From Xanthoparmelia taractica (taxonomy: Eukaryota > Ascomycota > Lecanoromycetes > Lecanorales > Parmeliaceae): a DNA stretch of 64,000 nt. A program made the translations under genes and the position numbers. The notes beneath the pieces were generated by a model that was not told the origin of the DNA, did not search any database, and saw only the letters and a list, made by a program, of their open reading frames with translations. Of this stretch, positions 23,501 to 34,233 are shown one piece after another. The DNA lies in assembly GCA_033085395.1 (NCBI GenBank), contig JANQBS010000155.1, forward strand, positions 1 to 64,000, given 5' to 3'. The stretch's first letter is position 1. Each line of letters starts with the position of its first letter.

Positions 23501-24910
23501 CACCGATCAAGACTACACCTTCCAATGTTCGTATGGAACCACTCTCGACGGGCAGTATCAACGCCCATACTGGATCACCCGTGCAGGCCAATGTTTGCAA
23601 TTATGCCGGTCTTTCTGGTCCAAGCTGGAACGCAACAGAAGAGAAAATGAACGACATATGGTATCACACTCCACTGGATGAGGTCACCCAGAAGTACTTG
23701 GATGACATGAGAGCGTACAACCCCTTGAAGAATAAGCAAGCTGATGGAAACAACCACAACGTCGATAGAGCGAAAGACCGCCATCAGAACTCGGATTCAT
23801 CGGAGCCAGTGGCCGAGTCCAAGAGTCCCTGGGGTCCCGAAGAAGGTGCCACACCAACAACTCCTAGCGGTCGAAATTGTTTCGAAACGGTGGAACCGCA
23901 TAAGAGGGCAGAGGAACAGGGAGGGGCCAGGATAGCGAAGGTAAAAATTCCTAACGCACCGCCCCTCCAAGCGCCAACTCCTCGCGTTAATGGCAATGTT
24001 CACTTCTTGGCGGGCTTCAATGCGCATAACGCTCTTGACTCGCGTGAATTCAATGCTATCAACGTCCCAAGGTAAGTTTTGAAACCCAGCTTGCATTAAA
24101 TTTAGCTTCACTAACCTCTACTAAAGCAACGAGGGCAACGATTCTCACAACTTCCTCCGCAAGATGCTCAAGAGCCCCCGCTACTCATCCGCTCAACCTT
24201 CGAGCATCTTTAGCCAGATTGGCGCCACGTTGGCGGACAAAATCAATGGCACCAAGCGGGCTCAAGCAAACTCGTCAGCAAAGCAGTCCGAAAATAAGGG
24301 AAACACATATTCATACAAGTACAGTGACACCGGCATTATCGGCAGTCGACCCTATGCAAACAGCCGCCATCCTAGCTCAGCGTCCCTGGCTAGGATAGCT
24401 CCCAATGTGGCTGTCAGCAAAGCCCAGTCATCTTTGGCTTCCTCCACGTACCAAGCGCACGGATATCTCCCTCAGTTCGAGGGCGCTGGGAAGGCCCACG
24501 CATCATCCCTATATCGCGGGCAGGGTATCCAGCCCCTTCCTCAAGTACGTTTACCGTCAGAAGCTTCATACAGTGATAGACAGCACATCACTGAAGCTTC
24601 ATCTAATCGGGTCAACGGTCCCAGCGCTCGCACTGCCTCAACGACATACCACAGCCCGGTGGTTTTTGGATACGACGGTGGTAGAGACTCTCCCCCACCC
24701 AACACTATGGTCAGCCCGAAAGATCAGCAGTCTGCACATCCGTCATTTGACTTCAAGGGGGTCACCCTAGCCGACTACGAAAATCAGCGTGCGGACACTA
24801 ACAACGCCTGGCACCATGGGGCTGTCGACGACTTCTTTCAGGATCTGCATGAACGAGAACTCAGAACCATTGCGTCTCACCAACGCGTCAATACTCGAAG
24901 TGCCGCTTGA
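20546..24910 (+). CDS. large hypothetical protein (1416 aa)
   Basis: Three exons: 20546-21017, 21077-24071 and 24127-24910. The introns are 59 bp (gtgagc...tctcag) and 55 bp (gtaagt...taaag). Splicing gives RVKPEAIA|ENIFQYMG and FNAINVP|SNEGNDSHNF in frame. The protein is long, Ser/Pro/Gln-rich and mostly disordered, without signal peptide or membrane helix. Two ordered islands stand out. The first, in the N-terminal part, reads KVYDIPTLLKLKETQSAVPV and then VMLRVKPEAIAENIF. The second, at about residues 630-730, contains ARYLYNWTKDTKTYC, EFQEAIRRVREQARLYGC and DLWWAICDRDPIPLPSKI. A C-terminal segment (HNFLRKMLKSPRYSSAQPSS) also looks conserved. I believe similar proteins occur in other filamentous ascomycetes, but I know no function. 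A regulatory or RNA-related scaffold is possible and unproven. Confidence 0.8.
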
Positions 24911-26702
24911 CACGTGATCATACGAGGATCTGGCTGAACTGAACGTCAGGAGGGACGAAGTAGGATTACTACTTGCCAGCGGGTCTCGATGCGTATCCTT
25001 CACATAGGCTCATCGAGCCATCACAATACTTCTTACTATGCCATTTCTTCTTGGCGGCCTTGCAACCCCTGCCCAACGTGTACCTATTGGTGCTCAGGAA
25101 AGATTTTTGTAGACGGTTTGGATCGAGGGGCTTTTTCATTACGCCTTGCCTAGCACTCGCTGCCTAGCTGGCAATCTTTCAATTCGATTCCAACTCACCC
25201 TGCAGGCTCTACTCGACAGGTCTTTCGCATGTGTGGGGTCTTTTTGGTGTTCATATACCTAGCTATGCAAGCAGGTGGAGAGCATCACTCAGGCATCGCT
25301 TTCCTGTACCACTGTATCGAGATGACCGCCATTAAGCTAGCATCTTAATTCAAGACTCTTTCATGCAAACTTCCAAACTTTGATCTGGACATTACTTCAA
25401 GACAAGGCCCAGAACACACAAGGCTGTGACTCCAAGGCACTTGCTGATTGTGTTTCTTTCCCGCAATCTTGTTCTTTAACAATGTCCATCTCCCAAGCAG
25501 CCCAAGACATTGGACAGATCCAGTGAGTCAAAATCTACTCTTTCAATCAGTAACAAAGACTCTATGGGCTACCAATATACAGAAAACACTGGTCCCGCAT
25601 CAGACAAGCCATTCCACGGGATTCTATAGATTGCAGTTACTGCCACGGTGCTCTACGAGGATGAGAGGATTCGAAGTGTACGACTCGATGAAATGAACTT
25701 TGTTTTCTTTGTTTTTTTTTCAATAGCTTACTTCGAACGTGGGTCTTCTTTTAGCTTTGGAAAAGGGTAGTTCGACGATGCAACTTCATTATTCGATAGG
25801 TATGTTAGTAGCCTTTCTTACGGCTTGACCCTCTCTGGCAGTGCGGACTAGTTAGGAGGACTGAAAGTTGAGGGACGAGATGAGTTGGTAAAGGGAGAGA
25901 GGAGACAATGATTGCTGGAATCCCTGTCAATGAGGAGGCAAAGGCAAAAGAAACAGAGACGCGTCTCGTCTTAAAAGGCCAAAAGTAAGATGGGTACTTG
26001 AGCCTCCAATGTTATGTGAGCGGTCCTGCGACTGACAAGGAGTTAAAGGCAGGAGTCTCAGTACGAGGCATGTGCATTCGATTGCTAACAGTCCAGCGAA
26101 GTGACACTATTTCAATCACCAGTGACCGAGCCCGCAAATATTAAACTACAAGCTTTCAGTTGCTGCCTCCGGATTGCAACAATAGGGCCGACCGTACTTC
26201 GGCTACGTACCTCAGAGCATGAACAATTGGTCGGACATGATACGATATCACGGTATCATGTTCCCTCGCCTGATACTCAAACGTCAATCTTACGAGGTAA
26301 CCGCCCGAGGATAATGGACAATAGGTGACCTCACATCTACACTGCCCGTTTCCGTGGCTGCAAGTTTCAGACATGGCGTCCTCATGCCCGACTCCAATTA
26401 CTTCCACCGTCTGAAACGCAGGACCGACATATAGCCCGCACATGCAACGTTTTAGATAATGCAGACGTTATAGCATGTATAAAAGGCGTCGCTGACTCCG
26501 AGTTTCCTTCAGTCCTTCATAATAGGGAAAAGATCTTTCTCAGCGGATCAGATACGCAAAGACACAGTCACATAGTTCAACCAAGTTACCACCTCTACCG
26601 CTACCAGCGTACCAACAACCCTAAGACATCATTGACAGGCAGCCAAACCTGCAGCATTGATTGTCCAGGATACATATCACAACGAACACCCTCTCGCAAA
26701 CA
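24911..26702. other. 1.8-kb intergenic region, no gene seen
   Basis: This holds the 3' flank of the 1416-residue gene and the upstream region of the acidic-protein gene. Small open frames here (for example 25448-25696) show no family resemblance. An inverted repeat CATGATAC (26236-26243) / GTATCATG (26253-26260) with a 9-nt spacer lies about 440 bp before the next start codon. A TATA-like tgtataaaag occurs at about 26475. Confidence 0.55.
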
Positions 26703-27506
26703 ATGTCCTCGCACATGTCAGGAGAAAAGCACAAATCGAGCCACGTCTCGGACCTGCCTCGCAAAGAGAACATAACCACCGCCCAGTACGTCTACCCTCC
26801 CTCTCCCTCTCCATCACCAATCCCCGCTAACAACCCAATTCAAAGAACCGAAGACAACACCAGCGACAATCCATCTCAGTAAGTTAACCACATCACTCCT
26901 TCCCCCATCAAATGAACCTTTCGCCCTAACTTCACCCATCAGCCCAGATGCGATACCCAATAATCGGATTTAGCGTTCGTCATTCATCTCATCCACTGAT
27001 TTCTATAAGTGAGGGGGTGAAGAGGAGGAGAGGGGAGCATCAACAGCTGACAAGAACTTACACCAGGACCCTACCCTTCGAAATACGGCGCGATTTTCGC
27101 GCAGCTGGCGACTGGGGAGCGGATGGAGAGGAAGGGTGTGAGGGAGTTGGAGGAGGAGAGGGAGGAGAAGAAGGAGGGGAAGGTGGAGGAGGTGGTGGAG
27201 AAGGGGAAGGGGAAGGGGAAGAAGGGAAAGGGGAAGAGGAAGCAAGAGGAAGAGGAAGAGGAAGAGGAAGAGGTTGGGAAGAGAGTGGGAGAGGATAGCA
27301 AGGAGGCTGATGAGGGAGAGGAAGAAGAAGAAGAAGAAGAAGAAGAAGAAGAAGAAGAAGAAGAAGAAGAAGAAGAAGAAGAAGAAGAGAAATTCGTGCT
27401 TTACAAGGGAGGGCAGAAAGTGCAGGATGATAACAATGATGACGATGATGACGATGATGACGACGGCTGGGAAACTGTGGATTACTCAGAGGAAGTGGAT
27501 GATTAG
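26703..27506 (+). CDS. highly acidic hypothetical protein with poly-Glu tract
   Basis: The gene is spliced, but its middle is uncertain. Exon 1 is 26703-26785 (MSSHMSGEKHKSSHVSDLP...) and exon 2 is 26846-26878 (TEDNTSDNPSQ), with a clear intron (gtacgt...gctaac...caaag). A second intron starts at 26879 (gtaagt). The last exon ends in the frame of 27123-27506 and probably begins near 27050-27066, reading GPYPSKYGAIFAQLATGERM. One or two introns lie between, possibly with a small exon at about 26974-27008. The C-terminal half is Lys/Glu-rich, probably coiled coil, and includes 22 GAA codons in a row. It ends KFVLYKGGQKVQDD, an Asp run and GWETVDYSEEVDD. No domain is recognised. The pure repeat suggests the length varies between strains. 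Confidence 0.6.
27321..27386 (+). repeat. (GAA)22 microsatellite inside a coding exon
   Basis: Twenty-two uninterrupted GAA units encode glutamate, followed by GAG. The flanks (27240-27320 and 27430-27470) are also low-complexity, GAG/GAA-rich and then GAT/GAC-rich. Such pure triplet arrays change length by replication slippage, and here each change would keep the frame. Confidence 0.95.
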
Positions 27507-27931
27507 GAGCGCGAGAAAGGATAAGGTAGCTGGTGCCTGATTATCTACTTACTTATCATGCGAAGCTGTAGCAGGTCAAAACGAGGAACGAGGAACGAGG
27601 ATGAATGATAATGATGATAGATGGTGAGGTAGACAGATGGATGGATGAGAACCTTGCTCTGCGTACAAAGAGGTACCAAAATACCGTCCACATATGCACT
27701 CCTACCACGACTATCCATACTCCCTCTGTTTCCCCTTGGCGCCTAAGCATCGTCTTTCTTGGGATATAGACTTGAGAAAGTAAATACAGTCCCGCTTGTC
27801 GACCACAAGTCAATCAACCAGCCAGCCAGGAGCATCGTAACTAGAATTACACCAGTGTCACTACAACAGAAAAGAAGAGAAGATCGACATTCACTTCACA
27901 GCCTACGTAAGGAGGGAGCTATATATCCACA
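27507..27931. other. intergenic between convergent genes
   Basis: This is the 3' flank of the acidic-protein gene and of the 2EXR gene, with short GAT/GAACGAG repeats at about 27580-27650. No gene is seen. Confidence 0.6.
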
Positions 27932-28396
27932 TCACCCTTTTACCCCACGAGCATGAGCGAAGCTTTTTGGGTTGTTGTCTGTATGAGTATATGTATCAGA
28001 TAGGGGAGATGGAGGGGATGAAGGGGGACGAGTTGTTTGTTGTTGGTTTTTGGGGGCGTCGTTATACCCCGCAAATTGCTCGCGGTCAGAAGGGCAGAAC
28101 GTGTTCTCGCCGTAGTAAATGGGAGCCACCTCTAGGTAGATTTGCCGGCACGCGAAGGCGACTGCGAGCATTGAGCGTGGTTCAGCGTCCTTCTCCCGGC
28201 GAGGATTTAAGAGTTCGTCATGTTTGAATTTGTCATAGTTGTGTACAAACCTATAGAATTCCAACCTTGTCATCTTCGTGTAATTGCGGAAGATGAGACG
28301 CCCATCTTTGACAACGATATACGACCAGATGCATCTGCGAATCTCCGAAGGCAATTTGAGTAGAGGAAATGGCTTCTGGACGGGCAAAGAGGTCAT
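27932..28396 (-). CDS. 2EXR/F-box-like protein, possibly truncated
   Basis: The frame encodes 154 residues from ATG at 28396. It opens FPLLKLPSEIRRCIWSYIVV and continues with LAVAFACRQIYLEVAPIYYG, the two halves of the fungal 2EXR/F-box-like domain (leucine-rich first helix, then CRQIY.E..P..Y). These proteins usually run to 200-400 residues. Here the frame ends soon after the domain in a Pro/Ser/Thr-rich tail (TTRPPSSPPSPLSDTYTHTD) that does not look like family sequence. A donor-like gtataac at about 28067 and a possible acceptor near 27985 could splice to another short exon, so the true C-terminus is unsettled. Function in this family is mostly unknown; a role in substrate adaptor complexes is only inference. 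Confidence 0.6.
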   Translation of the reverse strand: MTSLPVQKPFPLLKLPSEIRRCIWSYIVVKDGRLIFRNYTKMTRLEFYRFVHNYDKFKHDELLNPRREKDAEPRSMLAVAFACRQIYLEVAPIYYGENTFCPSDREQFAGYNDAPKNQQQTTRPPSSPPSPLSDTYTHTDNNPKSFAHARGVKG

Positions 28397-29575
28397 TGTG
28401 ATTCGCGTGTGTTGTAGGATGAATCTGCTTTAGAAGAAGAAAGAGGTGAGAAGCAGGCAAAAGCCTTTGCCGAGAGTCTGAAAGAGTTGCGGCAGATGTG
28501 TTAACACAAGCTTGTTGTCGAATCGAAAGATGTCATCCAGAAGTATTAGAAGTATTAGCGAGGTGCTGCAGTTGTCTTGGCACAAGCCTAGCATCCAGTC
28601 AGAGAGTGTTGTCAGTGGTAGTAGAATCTGGCGATTGCGTCTCCTCGGGTTTGAGATAGCCTAGTGCTCAGAGACACTGGATGAAGGTGGCCACTGGCTC
28701 GGTCCCCTAGACAGTGCCAGCTTAGCTCATTGATGTGACACGTCCAAAATACAAAGCGCATATCACACCATCCAGTCGAGGGCACAGAGCACAACTCACC
28801 AGAACAGGAAACCCTTCTGACGCTGATTGTTTCGGCCGTATGCTCGGAATTAGCCTTCAATCCTGCCCAGTGGTCGTGGCCCTGCTACTGGCTTCAGTAG
28901 TAATCGCTGGGATCAAGGGACTATGGCTAGGTCTTGTGTGAGAGTAGTCCTCCTCTTAATGAAAGAGCATAACGTAGGTATTCGCTTAGGGTTAGGGCTA
29001 GTCGTTTTGTCTGCGGCAGGACGCGGGTGGAGATTAGATAGGAAAAAATGAATACAACATAGTGCTGTATACAAATTGTCCGCATTCATCAGCTTGCATA
29101 TTTGAAGCTGCAAAAGCCTTTGAACGTCTTTGCTGTTGGATTTTATTCTTCTTACCTGAAATCTAAAGTCGAATTACTATGGTACACTTCCAGCCATTGT
29201 CTGCATCTGCTTAGTACGAATATACAACGTTGCTCCATTCAATTTTTTATCATTTTATCGTGCATTAATCCCTCCATTTACTGAGCCAACCAAATACTCC
29301 AATCCAGGCACGCACAACCGAAAGCCCCTGCTACTCGGCTCGGCACGACTTCTTCTGATATGTTTCACATACACCAAACATCTGTATAATACCGTTCACC
29401 GCCTCAATGGTCCTCGAAATGGCGGCGTCTGCTTTGTCCCTGTTCGCCTTCTATCGGGTCCGGTTGCGCCTCTGCCATTGACACTTCTTCTTAAAGCCAT
29501 TCCAATTTCCCTACGCTACCCTCTTCCTTATCTTAGCCTTGACACTGCACTCGGCAATCTTTCAGACGTCTCACG
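28397..29575. other. 1.2-kb divergent intergenic region
   Basis: This separates the 2EXR gene (minus) and GDE1 (plus). No protein-coding frame is supported. It includes a double TTAGGG unit at 28986-28997. The last 300 bases before GDE1 are pyrimidine-rich, as in many fungal leaders. Confidence 0.55.
28986..28997 (+). promoter_or_regulatory. tandem TTAGGG pair, possible Tbf1 site
   Basis: Two adjacent TTAGGG units (TTAGGGTTAGGG) occur 580 bp upstream of the GDE1 start, in the divergent intergenic region. Tbf1-type proteins, one of which is encoded at 16199-18836, bind this sequence in yeasts. Whether the site is used here is inference from the motif alone. Confidence 0.3.
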
Positions 29576-32500
29576 ATGAAGTTTGGTCGTAATCTTCCCC
29601 GCAATCAGGTCCCAGAATGGTCCACGTCGTACATCCAATACAAGGCCTTGAAGAAGCTCATCAAGTCCGCGGCAAGAGATGCCAAGCATGGAGACGGTGC
29701 AGATACTGCTGGTCAGTCAAATCTTGAAATGTGCTCAGTGCTACATGCTGACTGTCTTTAGAGTTCTTCTACTCGCTCGACCGAAACCTGGAAGATGTGG
29801 ACCATTTCTACAACAAGAAATATGGGGATGCAATTAGGAGACTCAAGCTCCTTCATGATCGTTACGGCCGGTCATTTGACATAGCCAATGGCATCGACGA
29901 GGATGAAAGGGAGGATCTCATGGGGGCCCTGCTGGAGCTACGAGGGCAATTGAGGAAGTTGAAGTGGTATGGAGAAACCAACAGGCAAGGATTTGTCAAG
30001 ATCACGAAAAAGTTGGACAAGAAGCTCAAGCAGACTGCAACCCAGCGACGCTACCTTGAATCCAAGGTGGACCCAAAGCAATTCGCAACCAATGTCCACC
30101 TCCTGGAGACCACGAAGATTATCAACGACTGGCTTGAGAAGCTTGGAGATATCAAAATCCGTGATGACAGCAATTCGACTCACTCTTCTCACTCTCTCAG
30201 TCGAGTATCGTCCAAAGCAATGTTGGCTCTTCCTGCAGGCACATTGGACAGCGTCGATCAAGCCATACGTGCCGACGATGCATCAAGAATGACCAAGTTG
30301 ATGTCACAGAGGAGTCCGAATACAGATCATCCTAGCGAAGGTCTCCCGCCCATACTAACTCTAAATCTTTTGCAAAGAGCAATATCTTGCAGAGCCAAAG
30401 CGTGCATTGACCAATTACTGGCAATGATTGACAGACTTGAAGCAGGAGATGATATAAACAAGCGGAACTGCATACACCGATTGATCATCACCACTGGACG
30501 GTCCAAGTCCTCAGGAGATGGAGAGCCAACTACAGATGCGTTCCAAGATGCAAACATTAGTACAACGAATTACATCAAGCCAGCCGCACCGCCTGTCCTT
30601 GCTCCTCTTTCAGCTTCGAACAAAGAGCATGATGGTTCCAACCAGATGAGCAGGGATGACAAAGCTATTGTGCTTCTAGAATATCTACTAGACCGATTAC
30701 GTCCACAGCAGCGGATTGCAATCCAGGCTAGAGATGTATATAATCGGATGCCGCTACATTACGCGGCACAGTATGGATGTGTGGTTATCTGTCAGATCGT
30801 CATATCACGCATGCAAGCCTGGGCATTGTTCGAAGTGAGCCCGGGGATCGATGCGCCCTTCTTTCAAGACACTGACGGATGTTCGCCATTGCACCTAAGT
30901 GTCATTGGTGGCCATCCTCGTACCACAAGGACACTGCTTGAGGCTGAGGATTGGAGAGGAGCAGATGATCGAAAAGCCGCTGTACGCAAGCATATGTCCA
31001 AATCCGGTGAAGTCCTTGCTTTGGCTGTGAAGGCGAACTTCGTCGTCATTGTGAAGCTACTCGTGGAAGCTGGAGTAGATCTCGACTATCAGGATGATCA
31101 AGGCGAAACGGCTTTGCATATCGCTGCCCGCTTTGGTCATACAGAGTGCGCAAAAATTCTGCTTGAAGAGCACGACGGCCAGAAGGCCGACATGGAGATT
31201 GCCGAGAATTCTTTCGGATGGACCCCCTTGTTCATAGCTTGCGTTGACGGTCACATCGAGATTGTCAGGATATTGATCGCGGCAAAAGCGAGCTTGGAGA
31301 GATTAGACACCTCTGGCTGGACAGCAAAGGAGCATGCAGCGCTAAGAGGTCATATGGATATCGCAGAGGTGTTGGCAGATGTGACAGCCTTGCCTTCGTC
31401 GTCTGAATTGGATCCACTTTCCGTCAACGGTCAGAACGCCATCGCTCCGAACAGATCACTAGCGGAGAGGAAGTCGAATGCGACAACTAATGGCAACAGT
31501 AATGGGATCTTGCGTAGCACCGAGCCCGTCAAGACTTATGGACATCGCTACCTGACGAAAGAATCAATGATCCTTGTCAGCCTTGGTACCATGGACACTC
31601 GTAAGGTCGTTGAGGCCGTGAACCTCGATCGAATCCCGCTAGCCGACGCTCACTCGACTCAGCTGGACACTGCACTCTCGATTATTGTGTCTGCCAGCGG
31701 AGCCAAGGGAGAGCCTTCAATCGTTGACTTGCCTGTGCAGGACAACATCAGTACAGAACCTATCGTCTTCACTGCGCTCGATGCCACACAGGTGAAGCTG
31801 CTATTCGACATAGTGCCAACCTATGCAGGATCCAACGATCAAAGAGTAGGCCGCGGTGTGGCACTGCTTTCGAGCATCAAGCCCAGCATCGGCTCCAAAC
31901 GCATAACTCTCCAAGGAGATCTTGCTGTTCCTATCATGGCAGCCAGCAATCTTGAAGTTATCGGTTCTGTCAATTTCAACTTCCTCATCATTACACCTTT
32001 CACTCACCCTAACCTGACTATTGCCGAGGACGTAACCTATTGGAAGAGTATGTCTTCGACTATGGTCATTGGCCATCGAGGCTTGGGCAAGAATACCGCT
32101 TCAAGGAATTCATTGCAGCTCGGCGAAAACACCATCCAGTCATTCATCGCTGCTGCCAACCTGGGTGCTCAATATATCGAATTTGACGTCCAGCTGACAA
32201 AAGACCACGTCCCAGTTATCTACCACGATTTCCTTGTCAGCGAAACCGGGATCGATGCCCCGGTGCACACCCTGACCCTTGAGCAATTCCTTCATGTCAA
32301 TGGCGACCGTCGCAACCCTCGCCCTTCCCGACCTTCATCGCCTGTCTCGGTGGCAGCGCGAGCCATCAATGCCTCCGACCCACGAAAGCACCGTTCAATG
32401 TCACTCGGCGATTTAACGAAAGGCGAGACGTTGGATATGAGCGAGCGGATGAAGAATACTCGAGATTTTAAGAAAAAAGGCTTCAAAGCCAACAGTCGGG

Positions 32501-33137
32501 GCAATTTCATCCAGGCTCCCTTTACCACCCTTGAAGAGATGTTTGTTAAGCTGCCCGAACATATTGGGTTCAACATTGAGATGAAGTACCCTATGCTGCA
32601 CGAAAGCGAAGAGCAAGAAATGGATGCCTACGCCGTTGAGCTGAATTCCTTCGTCGACGAAGTTCTCACCAAAGTGTATGATCTCGGCAAAAAGCGGAAC
32701 GTCATCTTTTCAAGCTTTAATCCGGATATCTGCTTGCTGCTGTCCTTCAAGCAGCCGTCCATACCCATTCTCTTCCTCACCGATGCAGGCACCTCTCCCG
32801 TCGGCGACATCCGTGCAAGCAGTCTACAAGAAGCAATCCGTTTCGCTTCGCGCTGGAACCTCCTCGGTGTGGTTTCTGCAGCGGAGCCACTAGTCATTGC
32901 GCCACGTTTGGTCAAGGTAGTTAAGGAGTCCGGGCTTGTTTGCGTGAGCTATGGCACCTTGAACAATGATCCACAGAACGTGAAGGTAAGCAGGTATCGA
33001 TGACGGGAAAGGAAGAGGTACTGACAAGGAGACAGCTGCAAGCGAACGAGGGGATCGATGCTGTCATTGTGGACAGCGTGCTGAAGATACGGAAGGGGTT
33101 AACTGTAGAGGAAAGCACCATAACCATAGCCAGTTGA
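29576..33137 (+). CDS. GDE1: SPX-ankyrin-GDPD glycerophosphocholine phosphodiesterase
   Basis: Gde1-type enzymes hydrolyse glycerophosphocholine to glycerol-3-phosphate and choline in the cytosol. Exons 29576-29711, 29762-32985 and 33036-33137 give 1153 residues; both introns are 50 bp (gtcagt...ctttag, gtaagc...gacag). The joins read GADTA|EFFYSLDRNL and DPQNVK|LQANEGIDAV. The SPX domain occupies residues 1 to about 180 (MKFGRNLPRNQVPEWSTSYI; the IPEWS-like start fits Gde1 better than Pho81). Ankyrin repeats lie at about 370-590 (PLHYAAQYG, SPLHLSVIGG, TALHIAARFG, TPLFIACVDG). The GDPD catalytic domain runs from about 810 to the end. It has GHRG at 816-819, E834 in GENTIQSF, E852 and D854 in YIEFDVQ, H867 in YHD, and FNIEMKYP, so catalytic residues appear intact. 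The SPX domain suggests sensing of inositol pyrophosphates and phosphate status. Confidence 0.93.
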
Positions 33138-34233
33138 CAAGCGTGCTACAGTCAGGTGGATCAGCAACCGTTGGTATTTCAACTGGGTCGTCTGATACAA
33201 AGACCCAGGCGATAGATATATGATCGCTTTCTAAGCAGATGGATCGATGGCAGGGGTGATCCATTAAGATACCATAGGGGTACACATTGACACTAGAACA
33301 GGATCTTGTAGCTGGTACTACAATTTCCGCAGTACACATTCTCAGAGAGACTACTTACCCATTGGGATTATTATCGATTCAAAAGTTGTGTCCCTGCAGA
33401 GCGGTATTATTCACCCTAGCCGACGTCTGACAGACTGCTTCCAAACGTATTGCCCTTGAAGATGGTAATCATTGATCGAATCCTGTAGACATGACGGATA
33501 TCAGATACTGCAATATTCCACCCCGACCCAATTGTACTTCCTACTTCCACTTCCAATTCGATGACATTAGAGAAGGCAATCGTCCGAATCAGCTTAATGA
33601 AGCTATATTAGATACAAAGCCCATCCACAAGCCCAATCCCTCTTCTAACTTACCAATGCTTCCCACATTACCCCCATTGATCCTTCCTTCCGCTCAAGCA
33701 CTAGATCGGGAGACGGAATGCTCTCCACCTACACGCCTCATCAGCTAGCTCGTTGCTTGAAGCAGATGTAATCCTTGGCTTGCTACCTACCCACCTTATA
33801 CACATCTGTGTTGCACTCCGGATCCATCCATCCATCTACCGATGACGTTGAAAACCGATAAAACAGAATCTAGTTTGATTTCGATATCGAGAAGGATGGT
33901 TTGGTTTGGGTTGGTTGGTTTGATTGGAAGTGCCTGCTAAATAATCCGTAGTATTGATTTTTATGAAGTATTGCATGATAAAATCGGTCAATACGACAAA
34001 CGAAGTTGTACATGTATCCTAGAATTCCCCAACGGTCGATTTGCAGAGTGGACATCTTTCTTCTATCTTGTATGAACTTGGACTTCAATGTTGAAAATGC
34101 CGCTATGCAGTTGAGAGCTAGCTACCTTATGCACAAAGTATCGCTGGACCGTGACTGACGGATGGCAGGCCAATCTCATACTCACCCAATCAGAGCAAAG
34201 AATTCTGGCAGATATGAGCAAGCATAACCCCCA
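33138..34233. other. 1.1-kb intergenic between convergent GDE1 and PRP43
   Basis: I see only 3' flanks. Short GGTT-rich repeats (tggtttggtttgggttgg) occur at about 33898-33918. No gene is supported. Confidence 0.6.

Noticed and set aside
29576..33137. PHO81/NUC-2 (CDK inhibitor) as the identity of the SPX-ankyrin-GDPD gene
   Set aside because: The start IPEWS/VPEWS-type SPX and the apparently intact GDPD catalytic residues fit GDE1 better than the PHO81 group.
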